DNA from: Strigamia acuminata
Lineage: Eukaryota > Arthropoda > Chilopoda > Geophilomorpha > Linotaeniidae
NCBI GenBank assembly: GCA_949358305.1
Contig: OX442314.1
Span: 32,235,608-32,299,607, forward strand
DNA: 64,000 nucleotides
Direction: 5' to 3'
A program made the translations under genes and the position numbers. The notes below the pieces were generated by a model. The model did not search any database and had not been told where the DNA came from. It saw only the letters and a list, made by a program, of their open reading frames with translations. Shown here piece after piece: positions 10,435 through 21,055 of the stretch. Numbering within the stretch: the stretch's first letter is position 1; each line of letters opens with the position of its first letter.

Positions 10435-13329
10435 TTACAAGTTTTTTAGAAGTTCGCCGATTGATTTCATCGATTTTTCGAACTCCTCAATAATCTTGTC
10501 TTTGCTCGTTTTCCTATCAGGACATTCTTTAGCCCAATGTCCTAATTTTTTGCAAATGTTACACGGGTCAGTAGCAGGTGATTTTGCGACTTTTGGCGAA
10601 GGCGAACTTGAGCGTTTGGCTTCGTCCTTTTTCGGGGTCGGCGACTTCGATCTACTGAGCGCGTCTGTCTTTGGTAAACCAAAAGTAACGTTTTTAGGCG
10701 CCATCTTTGGTCCAAATTTTCGAGCTACTGCGTTATTACGGGCTAATAAAGCAGCTGCAGCCTCGCTTTCTGGTTCCGAGTCAGATTTCTCTGGTTCAGA
10801 AGCAGCTTCCATATCTGTCACTTCGGCTAAGTGAGCTTTAGGGGTTGGATGTGGATTTTTCCCATCCGATCCCTTTCTAGATTCCTTAGCAGTCTCTGCC
10901 AAAAAATCTCCTCGTTTTGGGGGTTGCAAAAGAGGGGTGTTAGCAAAACGTGTGTCTTTTGCCAACTCCTTTCTCCGTTGCTGTCGCTTAGCGTACGCAA
11001 CTTTTTCATCAGCTGGTAGATAAGCTTTATAATTTTCGTCAATCCTTATCTGATTAGCTCGCATAAATTTGGCTAATTCAGCGAAACCACCCGGATAAGG
11101 TGCTCGTACAGAAAGTAGAACATTTTTTGAGTAATCTGTCAATCCACGACGGAATTGACGATCAATGGCTGCGTCTCCCATCGTATAAGGGAGAGTGACC
11201 AATAAATCCTCAGTCCTTCTTAAATAAGAGCGAAGACTTTCGCCTTTATTTTGAGAAAGATTATCCCACATTTGTAATAAGTCTTCACTTGACTCTCCAT
11301 ACTCAGTCATGAATTCTTCTACAAAGTGGTTCCAGTTTTGAAATTGTTTAGAATAAAACCATTTCTCAGCTCGATCTATAAGAGCTTTTGGTACTACTCT
11401 TTTCAAAGCAGTGTGACATGCAATGCCATTCAACCTTGAAATTCGTAAAACTTCATCTAAAAGAGTGGATCCAGCTTCCCATTCTCCATCGAATAAAGCG
11501 GGTTTGATGTGATCCCATCTAATAGTTCTTTCATCAACTAGATCGTGCGTCCAGTTGTTGGCAGTGTATTGAGCAATTTTCTGTCGTAGTGCAATGTCAG
11601 CATTATCGGCAGTAGCGTCAGATCGATCGGAAGATCGACGATCAGCTAATAATCGATCAATTTCTTCAGCGGTGTAATAATGAGTATTACGCCGAGAAGA
11701 ATGGCCTCGATGTCGACGTCGATGAGATCGATGTCGATTATCGCGTTCTTGTTGCGCATTCACATCAGAATCCGACCTTGAATCAGATTGTGAATTTGAA
11801 GGCGTGTTAAAATGTGGTGTTTCAGGTGGGTCGGGTGGGTCGCCGTCATCGTCTGGCGGTCGACGTCCACCTCCAGGTGGTCCATCTCCGTGTCCATCTG
11901 GATTTCCTCCATTTGGTGGATTTCTTCTATACTGACCCCCACCTGGCGGGCTTTCATGTCCGTCGGGTGGTTCGCGTGCTGGATTCGTGTCTCGTCGACT
12001 TCTTTTCGACGAGTCTTGCTGTTGAGCCAGTGGTATCGTTCGAGTAACATGAATACCAGTTTCATGCCGTCTATTTTGATCATCTACCATTCCCAACAGT
12101 CGGTCACTGTTATGAAAAATAGGATTTCGATTTCCAGGGAGCGGATTGCGATCAGCTCTCCGTTCCTCGGAATCTGAAGGACGTTTTCTTTTTGAGCGAT
12201 GGCGGCGACGCGAACGTTGGTCGTCATCACTCGATAATCCAGATTGGCTACTTAACTCTGAAACAACAGAAATTGTTATTGTTTCGGGAGTCAAAATAGG
12301 AACAGTTGGCGCAGCCATTTCTGGTTGTACCAATTGGTCAGTATAATTTCTTGCTTGCAAACGATCTTTCATTTCTGCAAGCTCCTCTTGAGCGCGCAAC
12401 AAATCAGCTCGGAGAATTTCATTCTCATTTATTTCATTTTGCGATTTTTCTGGTTGTAATCGCTTAGCAGGGTCGCTAGACTTGACTTGTCCGCTCGTAC
12501 TGGGTTGATCCAGCGAGTGGAAAATCTCGTCTTCACGCTTAGCTATTTTGCTTTCGCGAGTACGCTGTGTTTTAGCACGTGTGTCTAATTCAGCAGCATA
12601 TCTCACTAGTTGATTATGATTGCGTTGGTAGTGATCTGCCAAATCAATCAACTCTTTATTTTTCTGCTCTAACTTACTTTTGGTAAGTTCGAGCTGTCTT
12701 CGCGCCTCTTGGTGTGAGCGAATTGAAAGTTCATTTCTAGTATTCATTTTAGAAAGATCTTCCACTTCACCTTTTAATCTGTATTCTCTAGCTTTTTGGG
12801 CTAGAAATTCCTCATTTTGTCGATTGAGTTCCATATGTTGGAGCTCAACCTCCGCTTTTTGTTGTTGAAGCTCAGCTTGTTTTCGCTCCATTTCAAATTG
12901 TAAATTTGAAACGGCGCGGTCAGTGTGAAGTCGTATCATGGCGCGATGAATCTCTTCCACCGTCATGTCGTCCGTTATTTGGGCGCCATCTTGGCGTGCT
13001 TGATTTCTCAAAGCATCCAACATGGTCATGCGAGGAGGTGATTCGTGAGACGATTCACTTTCCATTTCACGTAACGTATTTTCCACTTCCTCCAGTGGAA
13101 GTGGCGGGAGTTCTTGTTCGTTAGAACTCGCACTTGATGCGCTCAGGGCTCGAGCAACCTCATTTTCAGCATCCTTAAGTTGTTTCGGATCTGGAACTGG
13201 TGTTATTTCTTCAGAAATAACTTTTTCCATAAGCATTTCAGGCTCGAGAGCCGGCAAAACCGTCGCTGCTCGTTTCTGAGTGCTTGGTCGACCTCGCTGT
13301 CGTTTTACAATTTGCATTGGCGTCGCCAT
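10435..13329 (-). CDS. gag: E1 Gag (964 aa)
   Basis: Structural protein of E1, starting MATPMQIVKRQRGRPS. An RGRP core near residues 12-16 in a basic context resembles an AT-hook. A long glutamine/glutamate-rich coiled coil covers roughly residues 130-310. Next come an Arg/Ser- and Gly/Pro-rich low-complexity linker, a retrotransposon-gag-like helical domain (around residues 600-780, with DGEWEAGSTLLDE, AEKWFYSKQFQNW and LRSYLRRTEDLL), and one CCHC zinc knuckle near the C-terminus (CNICKKLGHWAKEC). Translation stops at 10437-10435; the pol AUG is 20 nt further on. Long for a gypsy Gag because of the coiled coil and linker. Intact. Confidence 0.93.
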   Translation of the reverse strand: MATPMQIVKRQRGRPSTQKRAATVLPALEPEMLMEKVISEEITPVPDPKQLKDAENEVARALSASSASSNEQELPPLPLEEVENTLREMESESSHESPPRMTMLDALRNQARQDGAQITDDMTVEEIHRAMIRLHTDRAVSNLQFEMERKQAELQQQKAEVELQHMELNRQNEEFLAQKAREYRLKGEVEDLSKMNTRNELSIRSHQEARRQLELTKSKLEQKNKELIDLADHYQRNHNQLVRYAAELDTRAKTQRTRESKIAKREDEIFHSLDQPSTSGQVKSSDPAKRLQPEKSQNEINENEILRADLLRAQEELAEMKDRLQARNYTDQLVQPEMAAPTVPILTPETITISVVSELSSQSGLSSDDDQRSRRRHRSKRKRPSDSEERRADRNPLPGNRNPIFHNSDRLLGMVDDQNRRHETGIHVTRTIPLAQQQDSSKRSRRDTNPAREPPDGHESPPGGGQYRRNPPNGGNPDGHGDGPPGGGRRPPDDDGDPPDPPETPHFNTPSNSQSDSRSDSDVNAQQERDNRHRSHRRRHRGHSSRRNTHYYTAEEIDRLLADRRSSDRSDATADNADIALRQKIAQYTANNWTHDLVDERTIRWDHIKPALFDGEWEAGSTLLDEVLRISRLNGIACHTALKRVVPKALIDRAEKWFYSKQFQNWNHFVEEFMTEYGESSEDLLQMWDNLSQNKGESLRSYLRRTEDLLVTLPYTMGDAAIDRQFRRGLTDYSKNVLLSVRAPYPGGFAELAKFMRANQIRIDENYKAYLPADEKVAYAKRQQRRKELAKDTRFANTPLLQPPKRGDFLAETAKESRKGSDGKNPHPTPKAHLAEVTDMEAASEPEKSDSEPESEAAAALLARNNAVARKFGPKMAPKNVTFGLPKTDALSRSKSPTPKKDEAKRSSSPSPKVAKSPATDPCNICKKLGHWAKECPDRKTSKDKIIEEFEKSMKSIGELLKNL

Positions 13330-13401
13330 TTTGTCAAATTGAAAAAGAACAATGGAAATAAAGGATCTTTTTGCAAAAATCGGATTTTAACAATCAAAAC
13401 T

Positions 13402-13419
13402 ATCCCGGACGGGCCCCCA
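13402..13419 (-). other. E1 primer-binding site, tRNA-Pro type
   Basis: Minus-strand TGGGGGCCCGTCCGGGAT lies 2 nt downstream of the 5' LTR. It is complementary to an animal tRNA-Pro 3' end and differs by one base from the tRNA-Pro PBS known from murine leukaemia virus. Confidence 0.85.
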
Positions 13420-13421
13420 AG

Positions 13422-14485
13422 TGCGGCGATCCGGGTTTTTACTTATTAAATTATATAAATTCAATAAGCAATCGTCGTAGAGATGCCGTACAGGACTTCT
13501 ACTCTGTGGCCAAATGTTTGTCTAGGGGAATGATTTTACACAGAGTAAAGGAAAAATTAGATAGTTTTAATCGTTCAAAATACAAAGGAGGTATTATTTA
13601 AAATGTTTGGGGTCGATCTGGCTTCTTCTTCAAATGTACACTCACAGTTGACCGTTGACTCCAAGATGGCGTCGATGGCGTCGTGTGAGCGCGGGATTTT
13701 AGCGGAGTAAACTCGACGCTAAAATACGTTGCTAAAATATACTAAAATCCTCGTGGAGCACGCTCGACACGAGAATACGTCTTGCACACAGCGGTTCGAT
13801 TATTACGGAGCAAGCTCGACGTAACAATCGGTCTTTACACAAATCGCTTTGTGGAGTTAAACTCGACACAAAGCCTCCAAACTAACAGAGTAAACTCGAT
13901 GTTAGTTTCACACAGAAATGGCTTAAATTACACGTAGTAATTCAAGCTAGAAAGTTGCTATTCCGTACAGTGGGTACAGACCAGCGATGAAACTCAATTC
14001 GTCCAAGAATCACAGATCACACTTTGCAGTTTTGGCAGAAGTTTGACACGGTTGTGAACAGTTTGGAGGTGGAATCAAGAGTGCGGGAAGAGTGGGCCAA
14101 AACCGTTTGGCTCACTCCTAAATCTGCTCAGAAAAGCTGCGCAGATGACGAGTTGCACAAAGATCACACACGGCCGCCCTCGGGTCGTGTGCAACAACTG
14201 AGCCGGGCACGCGCGAGGGGAAGGGATGCTCCGCCCAGGCACACGCCTAGCAGCATCATCAAAGCAATGCACGCTGCAGCGCGATTGGTTGACGCTGTTG
14301 CTGGGCCAAAACTTGCTGCAAAACACAATATTATTTGGGTAATATTGTGTCTTGTTTTATATTTTATTAATGTATGTTTTATTTCAATTTACATTGAAAC
14401 AAAACATATAAGCTTGTTGAATATGTTTATAAGACAATTTGGAAATATGGTGCGCACTCAAATAGGAATATTTGAGGTCACCACA
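13422..14485 (-). repeat. E1 5' LTR
   Basis: 1064 bp, nearly identical to 1702-2765 and bounded by TG...CA, with the PBS directly downstream on the minus strand. It is expected to drive transcription leftwards. The same hairpin array is at 13696-13908. Confidence 0.95.
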
Positions 14486-14660
14486 GCTTTGATGAAGACG
14501 TCCGGCTCGCATTCTGTCGGTAGTTTTGCTTGCACGTCCTTGATGGTCGATAGGATTTGTTTTTGTAGCGCGAGGTAGATCGGTTCTTTTTGATTTTCGT
14601 CCCATATCGTAAGGGAATACACGGTGGAAAATAGACCGTTCCATTCGTTAATGGTAACTC
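14486..14660 (-). pseudogene. CUL5: Cullin-5, N-terminal coding fragment upstream of the E1 insertion
   Basis: On the minus strand this segment encodes VTINEWNGLFSTVYSLTIWD followed by ENQKEPIYLALQKQI and ending in VFIKA. This matches the human cullin-5 stretch beginning VTKQQWFDLFSDV. Dropping E1 and one GCTT duplicate joins VFIKA directly to YTAKW in frame, as in other cullin-5 proteins. Upstream (above 14660) the homology stops abruptly at the conserved valine, where the truncated E2 body begins, so about 30 N-terminal residues are missing. I found no cullin-5 first exon up to 24.5 kb. The Gag frame of the truncated E2 does not fuse with cullin-5: it hits TAA within the cullin sequence. 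Confidence 0.9.
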
Positions 14661-15318
14661 GTTAGTTCCATTTCGAATGCTAATGTCTCTATTCGATAAT
14701 CCATTTCATCGACAAATTGTTCGCTTTCAAAATTGATCGTGGCTAGGCGAATTTTCTCGGCCGCGTCTGGATCTACGAGGAGAACTTCGGCAACGAGCGC
14801 TTCAAACTCTGGTGACCGCTGAGGAAATTCATATCTTTGTCTTGGAGTCGAGGTGCGTGGTTGAGTACGATCATTTACTTTGTCAATACTCCTTTTTGTT
14901 TCAGCATCCATTTCACGATCCGTTGAAACATTTTTGAATTTTTGAAATGAACGTTTTTTCGCATCAAGTGAAATTTCAGCCGATATCTCGGCTTCGGCGA
15001 TTTCCAATCGAGTTTCGGCTGAGCGTTTAGCCGTTACTTCCTTTGGAAAACTAGTGCGCCGAGTTTGGGCACCTTGTGGGCAGTTAGACCCGACTATTGG
15101 ACGACTATACGTCCTTCCCTCAATTGGCGAAGGGACTTCATCATGTAACTTAGGCATGATGGCAAGAATGTTACAAAAAGAGAAGAAAGATGATAGGAAA
15201 GTTAGAAAAATAGGTAAAAAATACTAAAATGGGGAAAAACAAGATTTTTTAATTTTTTAATCTTACTTTAAATTCTAAAAATTCTAAAAATTGGGATAAT
15301 CCCGGCCGGGCCCCCAAG
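14661..15318 (-). mobile_element. Truncated second E2 body: PBS/leader and Gag-like N-terminus
   Basis: Matches 20559-21216 apparently without difference: leader, PBS (15299-15316) and the first about 165 codons of the E2 ORF (15157 down to 14661, starting MPKLHDEVPSP). It breaks at 14661 where cullin-5 begins. With the LTR at 15319-16804 it gives LTR-body-LTR-partial body, as expected from unequal recombination between elements, or from an assembly join. Confidence 0.85.
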
Positions 15319-16804
15319 TGTTGCGTTCCTGGATGTTCCCAAAATATATGATAATAATAATTGCACAGAATATTAATCTAATTCAATGCAAAAGGTCCCG
15401 GTATTCAACCTGTGGAAAGCAGTTGAATGCCGTAAAAGGTCTTCTATCGGGTTTGGCAGTTAAGTTGGTGTCTAGGGGTTTTTTGGCTGTTGGTTTTGTG
15501 TCTAGGGGTTCTTTTGGTAGCAAATGCAATAATAACAAGTAATTTAAAAAAGGATAAACAGTTTTATTAATGTTAAAATTAAGGAGTAATATGAATACAA
15601 GGGATAAATAAATAATTAAGTGAATATTGCTAAAGTTAAACAAAGAAATAAGAGAAAGGCGCGAGAACAATGGAATTGTTCGCGCGCGCGGAAACAATAA
15701 GTTTGGAAAATGGCGGCAACGGATCGCCGTGAAAATTGGTGCAAATGCACACAAACGGGCGCGGAATCGTGAGATTTCGCGATGTGATTCGGCTGTGGAG
15801 CCAGAATCGTGGCCAGCTAGATAGCCAGGCCAAAGTGGAGAATACGAGGTGTGAACCCTCGAGTTGAAACGGGAAATTCTCCGTTGAAAACTCACGAGTC
15901 CAACTGGCGTGGTTCGCACTGTCGAATCCGGTTTTCAGGTCCGTTTCTTCTCGGTAAATTACCGTCGTCAGTAGGTCGAGCGTCGAGGTTTCGTCGGCTT
16001 TCGCGCGTCGTCCCTCGTCAACTCGGCGGCTGGCTGGCGTCGGTCTTCAACGTATATCACTCGAATTACCGTCGTCGGTGGCTAGCGTCGAGGTTTCGTC
16101 GGCTTGGCGCGCGTCGTCCCTCGTCGGCTTGGCGTGATCCGGGCGTCGGTCTACGATGGTGCGTATACGTTTATCTTCGGGCGGCGGCGGAAACAACGGT
16201 TGCTCGGTCCGTTGCACGTCGACTTCGTCGTCCGGGAAGGAGTCACTTGATGCGTATTGGCATCAAGCAAATCAGTTGAAACTTTGCAATATCTCACGGA
16301 TCACGGACAAAACAGTGTTTTTGGTTTGAACAAAGCTGTGTCGGTGTGAACGGTGTGAGGAGGAGGCAAAGAGTGAGTAATAAACGAATTTATTACCCAA
16401 ACTTTGGCCGGAAAATCGGCCGAGTGCGCATGCGTGGCATGCACCTGGCACACTTCGTGCCCAGCAACGGTGCAAATTAGGAGCTGGCCATAGCAACCCC
16501 CCAATTTGGCAGTTAGGTTGCCATGGCAGTCCTAACGGCTTCTGTTTAACAGCCGAAAGCACTTGGCAATTGCAAATAAAATGAGTATTTTATTTGCACA
16601 AGCAAGCAAAAAATATGTAATTATTTTAACAAATAATTCATTAAAAACACTAAAATAAATTGATTCCTTAAATTACCAATTTCTACTATTTCTAAATAAT
16701 TAAAGGGACTGTAAAACAATTTATTTAACACATTAAATAGATTAAATTATTAATTTCTTATACTCCAAATATTCCAAATAAAAGGAACATTTGAGATCAC
16801 AACA
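15319..16804 (-). repeat. E2 3' LTR (also 5' LTR of the truncated copy)
   Basis: 1486 bp, repeated at 21217-22702. Contains an internal tandem duplication of roughly 100 bp: the gtcgaggtttcgtcggct block near 15985 recurs near 16085. Confidence 0.92.
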
Positions 16805-17140
16805 CTTCCCCCCAATTAAAATCAAACATTTTTAATTTAAAAGGATGGAATATAGTGGGTCCTGATCACAAATTGTTCAAATAATTAAATTATTAACAAA
16901 TTTGATAATAATAGGATTTACAAATTTGCAAATAGAGGTTAAAACACGGAATAAAATAATTTAGTAGTGAAGAATTAGTTATTTTCTAGGCTAAAACTGA
17001 ATTTCAACTAAAATTATTGGTAGTCACTACAGTAGTGCATTAAATAATTCGAATAACAATTTGATTTTCAAGAAAAAGTTATGCAAACGATTAAATACGT
17101 AAAAAACAATGATATTAAAAATTTTAACATAAAAAGTTAT
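16805..17140 (-). other. E2 3' untranslated region with polypurine tract
   Basis: AT-rich, no ORF. On the minus strand the segment ends in TTTTAATTGGGGGGAAG directly before the 3' LTR (16805-16821), the same PPT core as E1. Confidence 0.75.
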
Positions 17141-20100
17141 TTAGTGGCATTGAATCCAATAAATGATGCCGATTGGTAACTCTGGGGCTAAAGGAGTCGG
17201 CAATCGAGGTAAGCTCATGTCTGTTGTCTTGTCTCGAAGGTTTTCCCTCTCGAGGACAAGTTCAAACGGACGGCCGGTATACGGCCCAAAAATTAAATCT
17301 GTGTTGTCGTGCAACCACTCACTTCTAATTGAGCAAAAGTTGACGTTATCTTCAAACGTTATTTCGTTATTTTCTCGGGGCATTTTCGGCTTTTTTCTAA
17401 CTTTTGTTAGCCGCTGATAATGAATCCACGGCTGCTTTGCCTCGATGTGGCGTTCTGAGCGCTCTTGATCTTCGTACCCGAGATTAACTGAATTTTCTTG
17501 CAGCATCCTCATGTGTGGTTGCAGCCTTGAGTAGGTTTTTCGTAATTGGCGGTAAATTGTCAATTCTTCTTGATCTTCCAACTGTTTCGAGGGAATTGAA
17601 CAAGGTTTCGCCGGTGACGGCGGTTTTGTCCGTGATGGACGTCTCTTTTTTGTAGACTGTCGAGTCACGGGAGGTGCGAAGGCACATGTTTCACTGATTG
17701 GTCTTGTCGCCAATGCGCCTTGTGCATCATGCACTAGTCGGGTGACCAAGCGATTTTTCCGCTGAAGAAATGTTTTTGGCCTGGCGCCTGAGCTGGCATA
17801 ATCGACAGTCCGTAGGATGGGCCCGCTGGAATTGGGTCTTGACGTTGAAATCGACGAGTTGACGGGCTGTATTGTCGTAAATTGTCCTGAGGTCTTTATA
17901 GCCTTTTTGGTCGCTTTTACAGCAACACCAGCAGCAGGATTCAATGTTGATGAAGATCTCGTTTTCTTCTTGACCAGGGAGACCGGCATTTCTTCTGGTT
18001 GAACTGATTCGAGCTCCGTTTGGTAGGTATCTCCTCGTTCATCTCGTTCATTCAGCAGTTTGACCAACTCGGCCGAATGTTTGGAAATCGAAGCTGGTGG
18101 AGACTTCTTTTTTAGCGTTGGCGAAACTGGTGTCTCTACTGATTGAATCGCTGGGAGTACATGCTTGTGAGCGATCTTCCGTGGCTTCCGCTTCTTGTGA
18201 AGTTGGATGGCCGATTCGGCCAAGTGTTTGTTACTAACAAGTACAAGTTCTTGCTGTATGGTCGACGAATCTAGGAGAATGGACCTCCAGTAGTCTAAAA
18301 AATTATCTTGGTTACCAGTATTCATCGGGGGTGTCCAGAGACATATTGCGTCTGCGAGGGCAATTCGATTGCTTGTGGCGGTGCTCCGAGTTAAAATGCT
18401 GCAAAGTCCTGCGACCAATAATTGTTGTAAAGCGGAGAGTTGAATGTCCAGGGCATTGGTTGGCTCCATGTCGCGCAGATGATTGATTATACGCTGCCAA
18501 TTTTGAATGGTTTTGCTAATTTGAGTCCTTTGATACTCATTCAGGTCTTCCATCAAAATATCTTGTGTGTCACGAGGCAATACTTCAACACTGGACTTCG
18601 TCATGTCATAATTTTGGTCAAACGATCGGCTTTGAGTCAAAGAAACTGTTTCGAATTTCTCAGCCGGAAATTGGGATTTTGTGGTGCTTGTTTTTGGATA
18701 CACAGAGGTCGTGATGGAGTTTCTAACAATAGATACTTCTTGTGCATTCGGATGTGTTAACACTGGGGTCAAATGGGTAATTGGTTTCTCCAAATTTTCA
18801 ATTTGCATTAACACTGGAGTCGAATTGATAATTGACTTTTCCCAATTTTCAACTTGCGTTGCCCAATCCATAGCCGTTTGGTCGGCTGTCTGTGACAATT
18901 CCAAGGGATAATCTTTTTTAATTTTTTCCGCTGTTGGCACAGAATTAATATTTTTCAACAAGGCGATTGATGTTGGAGTGGCGGAGATCGGCGCATCACT
19001 GGTTGAGACATAAATTTCCGTCGGCTGCGATGTGTCGGTCTCTGCGTCCCATCGTTTCTCTGCTTTGCTGAGAGGCTTTTCCCCTGCAATTGTTCCATGT
19101 GGCTCACACACTTCCACGTCTTCATCCCGTTCATCGGAATTTTCATCAGGCTGTGGAACTTGGTGATATGACGTTTCGTATCGTTGTTGTTTAGTGAGCT
19201 CACCGAATTCACAAATTTTCCTTTCAGATTGACACTTGGGATGGTCTTTTTTATCAAGAAAGGTAAATTTTGGTTGCGCACCCTTATTTATTTTAGATGT
19301 ATCAAATGATCTTTTTGTAAAAAGCTTTTTAGGCTTACATTTATCTTCAGCCACGTGTTTAGCTAACACTACACTGGTATTACCAATTGTTGAGCCGGTT
19401 TCTTTTTCGGCTTTCACTTTAGCTTTGAGATCGACTTCATTCATCGAGTCAACAATGGTAAGTCGAGTATGAGAATGAGAAGTTTTTGTAGAACAATGAG
19501 GATTCTGCACTTGATTAATGTTTTTTGCCGGTTTCTCGGCAAATGTAGCTGCACTTGATCTCTCGAAAGTTTGTTCTCGGTATTCAAATGTTTTTTCAAT
19601 CTCTTCAGTTGCATTGTAAATTGGGGTCCAATCTGAGAGCGAAGATGCACATGTTTGAGGACGACTTTGTTGTCCCCCCACCTTAGGTGAACGCGTTGAC
19701 TGTTCACTGCTGAAAGCGGAATTTTCACGTCTTGATTGATATGGCGGAGAACAATCACTACTTTTTTCGCATTCCCTCTTTGGTGGATTAATATATGTTG
19801 GTGAACCGTAATGTGATTGAGAGTCATTGAAATTATTTTCGATATCTGAATTTTTGCAGAAGTTGCTGGATAATTTCGCACTTTGTTCACAATTTTTTGA
19901 GTCTATTATATTCAATAATGCATGGCTATTATTAAATATTTCATCACTTGAAGTGTTCCATTTTTTACAGTCAGAAGCTTCCATCGTTGAACTTCTTTTC
20001 GTTTGAAATTTTCGTTTGTCATTACTGGACGCACAGAACGAACGATTATTGTCAGTAGTTGCAAGATTAACCATTTTAGGTTTGAACGCCGTGACATCCG

Positions 20101-21055
20101 GCGGATTCGGTTGTTGAGTTGTAAACTCGGCTGATCGAATCTTCTTCAAGAGTTCGTCTATCTCTTCCTGAGATTTTTGTATTTCCGCAAATTTTGCCGT
20201 CCATTCGGTTTTGTGAAATTGTCGGCATGGTGATGATGGTGTTTCACGAATTTCATGCGACTTTTTCCATTTTCGATCCGCATCTAACCGTTGTTGTGGT
20301 TGTAAGGTGAAGGATTCGTCCTCACGGTGGGATAAATTCTTTGTACGCACTTGTCGCAGATTGGCTATTTCTTGAAGTTCCAATTCGCGGGCTTTAGTTC
20401 TATTACAAATTTCTTCGTCTAGAGCTTGTTTAGTTTCGTCAAGCTCTCTGCTTGTTCTTTCCAATTCTTCAATTTCGGCACTTTCATTTGCATTTTCCTC
20501 GGCCGCACAATGTTTATTTAAAACGAGTTTGGCTTGTGATAAATTCAATCGGTCACGAGTTAGTTCCATTTCGAATGCTAATGTCTCTATTCGATAATCC
20601 ATTTCATCGACAAATTGTTCGCTTTCAAAATTGATCGTGGCTAGGCGAATTTTCTCGGCCGCGTCTGGATCTACGAGGAGAACTTCGGCAACGAGCGCTT
20701 CAAACTCTGGTGACCGCTGAGGAAATTCATATCTTTGTCTTGGAGTCGAGGTGCGTGGTTGAGTACGATCATTTACTTTGTCAATACTCCTTTTTGTTTC
20801 AGCATCCATTTCACGATCCGTTGAAACATTTTTGAATTTTTGAAATGAACGTTTTTTCGCATCAAGTGAAATTTCAGCCGATATCTCGGCTTCGGCGATT
20901 TCCAATCGAGTTTCGGCTGAGCGTTTAGCCGTTACTTCCTTTGGAAAACTAGTGCGCCGAGTTTGGGCACCTTGTGGGCAGTTAGACCCGACTATTGGAC
21001 GACTATACGTCCTTCCCTCAATTGGCGAAGGGACTTCATCATGTAACTTAGGCAT
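17141..21055 (-). CDS. E2 fusion ORF: Gag-like coiled coil plus accessory module (1304 aa)
   Basis: Single intact ORF starting MPKLHDEVPSPIEGRTYS. Residues about 100-330 are charged, heptad-like coiled coil, comparable in composition to the E1 Gag coil. The middle is Ser/Lys-rich and low in complexity. From about residue 840 it parallels the E1 accessory protein: an LNEYQRTQI helix, IALADAICLWTPP (about 905), SGARPKT (about 1090), QPWIHYQRL (about 1211), WLHDN and GPYTGRP (about 1261), then TTDM (about 1278). It lacks a CCHC knuckle and all Pol domains. It thus looks like a Gag N-terminus joined to the 3' module with pol deleted. Function inferred only by analogy: packaging or trans-mobilisation. 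Confidence 0.8.
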   Translation of the reverse strand: MPKLHDEVPSPIEGRTYSRPIVGSNCPQGAQTRRTSFPKEVTAKRSAETRLEIAEAEISAEISLDAKKRSFQKFKNVSTDREMDAETKRSIDKVNDRTQPRTSTPRQRYEFPQRSPEFEALVAEVLLVDPDAAEKIRLATINFESEQFVDEMDYRIETLAFEMELTRDRLNLSQAKLVLNKHCAAEENANESAEIEELERTSRELDETKQALDEEICNRTKARELELQEIANLRQVRTKNLSHREDESFTLQPQQRLDADRKWKKSHEIRETPSSPCRQFHKTEWTAKFAEIQKSQEEIDELLKKIRSAEFTTQQPNPPDVTAFKPKMVNLATTDNNRSFCASSNDKRKFQTKRSSTMEASDCKKWNTSSDEIFNNSHALLNIIDSKNCEQSAKLSSNFCKNSDIENNFNDSQSHYGSPTYINPPKRECEKSSDCSPPYQSRRENSAFSSEQSTRSPKVGGQQSRPQTCASSLSDWTPIYNATEEIEKTFEYREQTFERSSAATFAEKPAKNINQVQNPHCSTKTSHSHTRLTIVDSMNEVDLKAKVKAEKETGSTIGNTSVVLAKHVAEDKCKPKKLFTKRSFDTSKINKGAQPKFTFLDKKDHPKCQSERKICEFGELTKQQRYETSYHQVPQPDENSDERDEDVEVCEPHGTIAGEKPLSKAEKRWDAETDTSQPTEIYVSTSDAPISATPTSIALLKNINSVPTAEKIKKDYPLELSQTADQTAMDWATQVENWEKSIINSTPVLMQIENLEKPITHLTPVLTHPNAQEVSIVRNSITTSVYPKTSTTKSQFPAEKFETVSLTQSRSFDQNYDMTKSSVEVLPRDTQDILMEDLNEYQRTQISKTIQNWQRIINHLRDMEPTNALDIQLSALQQLLVAGLCSILTRSTATSNRIALADAICLWTPPMNTGNQDNFLDYWRSILLDSSTIQQELVLVSNKHLAESAIQLHKKRKPRKIAHKHVLPAIQSVETPVSPTLKKKSPPASISKHSAELVKLLNERDERGDTYQTELESVQPEEMPVSLVKKKTRSSSTLNPAAGVAVKATKKAIKTSGQFTTIQPVNSSISTSRPNSSGPILRTVDYASSGARPKTFLQRKNRLVTRLVHDAQGALATRPISETCAFAPPVTRQSTKKRRPSRTKPPSPAKPCSIPSKQLEDQEELTIYRQLRKTYSRLQPHMRMLQENSVNLGYEDQERSERHIEAKQPWIHYQRLTKVRKKPKMPRENNEITFEDNVNFCSIRSEWLHDNTDLIFGPYTGRPFELVLERENLRDKTTDMSLPRLPTPLAPELPIGIIYWIQCH

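Larger units (their letters stand above)
1702..14485 (-). mobile_element. E1: complete Ty3/gypsy-type LTR retrotransposon inserted in cullin-5
   Basis: The 12,784-bp element has two 1064-bp LTRs (1702-2765 and 13422-14485) starting TG and ending CA, flanked by the 4-bp target duplication gctt (1698-1701 and 14486-14489). Read on the minus strand the order is 5' LTR, tRNA-Pro-type PBS, gag (13329-10435), pol with protease-RT-RNaseH-integrase (10414-5966), a spliced 3' accessory gene (5756-2939), PPT and 3' LTR. The RT, RNase H then integrase order, with no chromodomain recognised, places it in Ty3/gypsy. The only LTR difference I noticed is T at about 1893 versus C at about 13613, so the insertion is recent. 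Gag and Pol are intact; the accessory gene carries a stop and an apparent frameshift. Confidence 0.95.

Noticed and set aside
14648-15157. Possible Gag-cullin-5 fusion protein
   Set aside because: The Gag frame runs only a few codons into cullin sequence and hits TAA; frames do not match.
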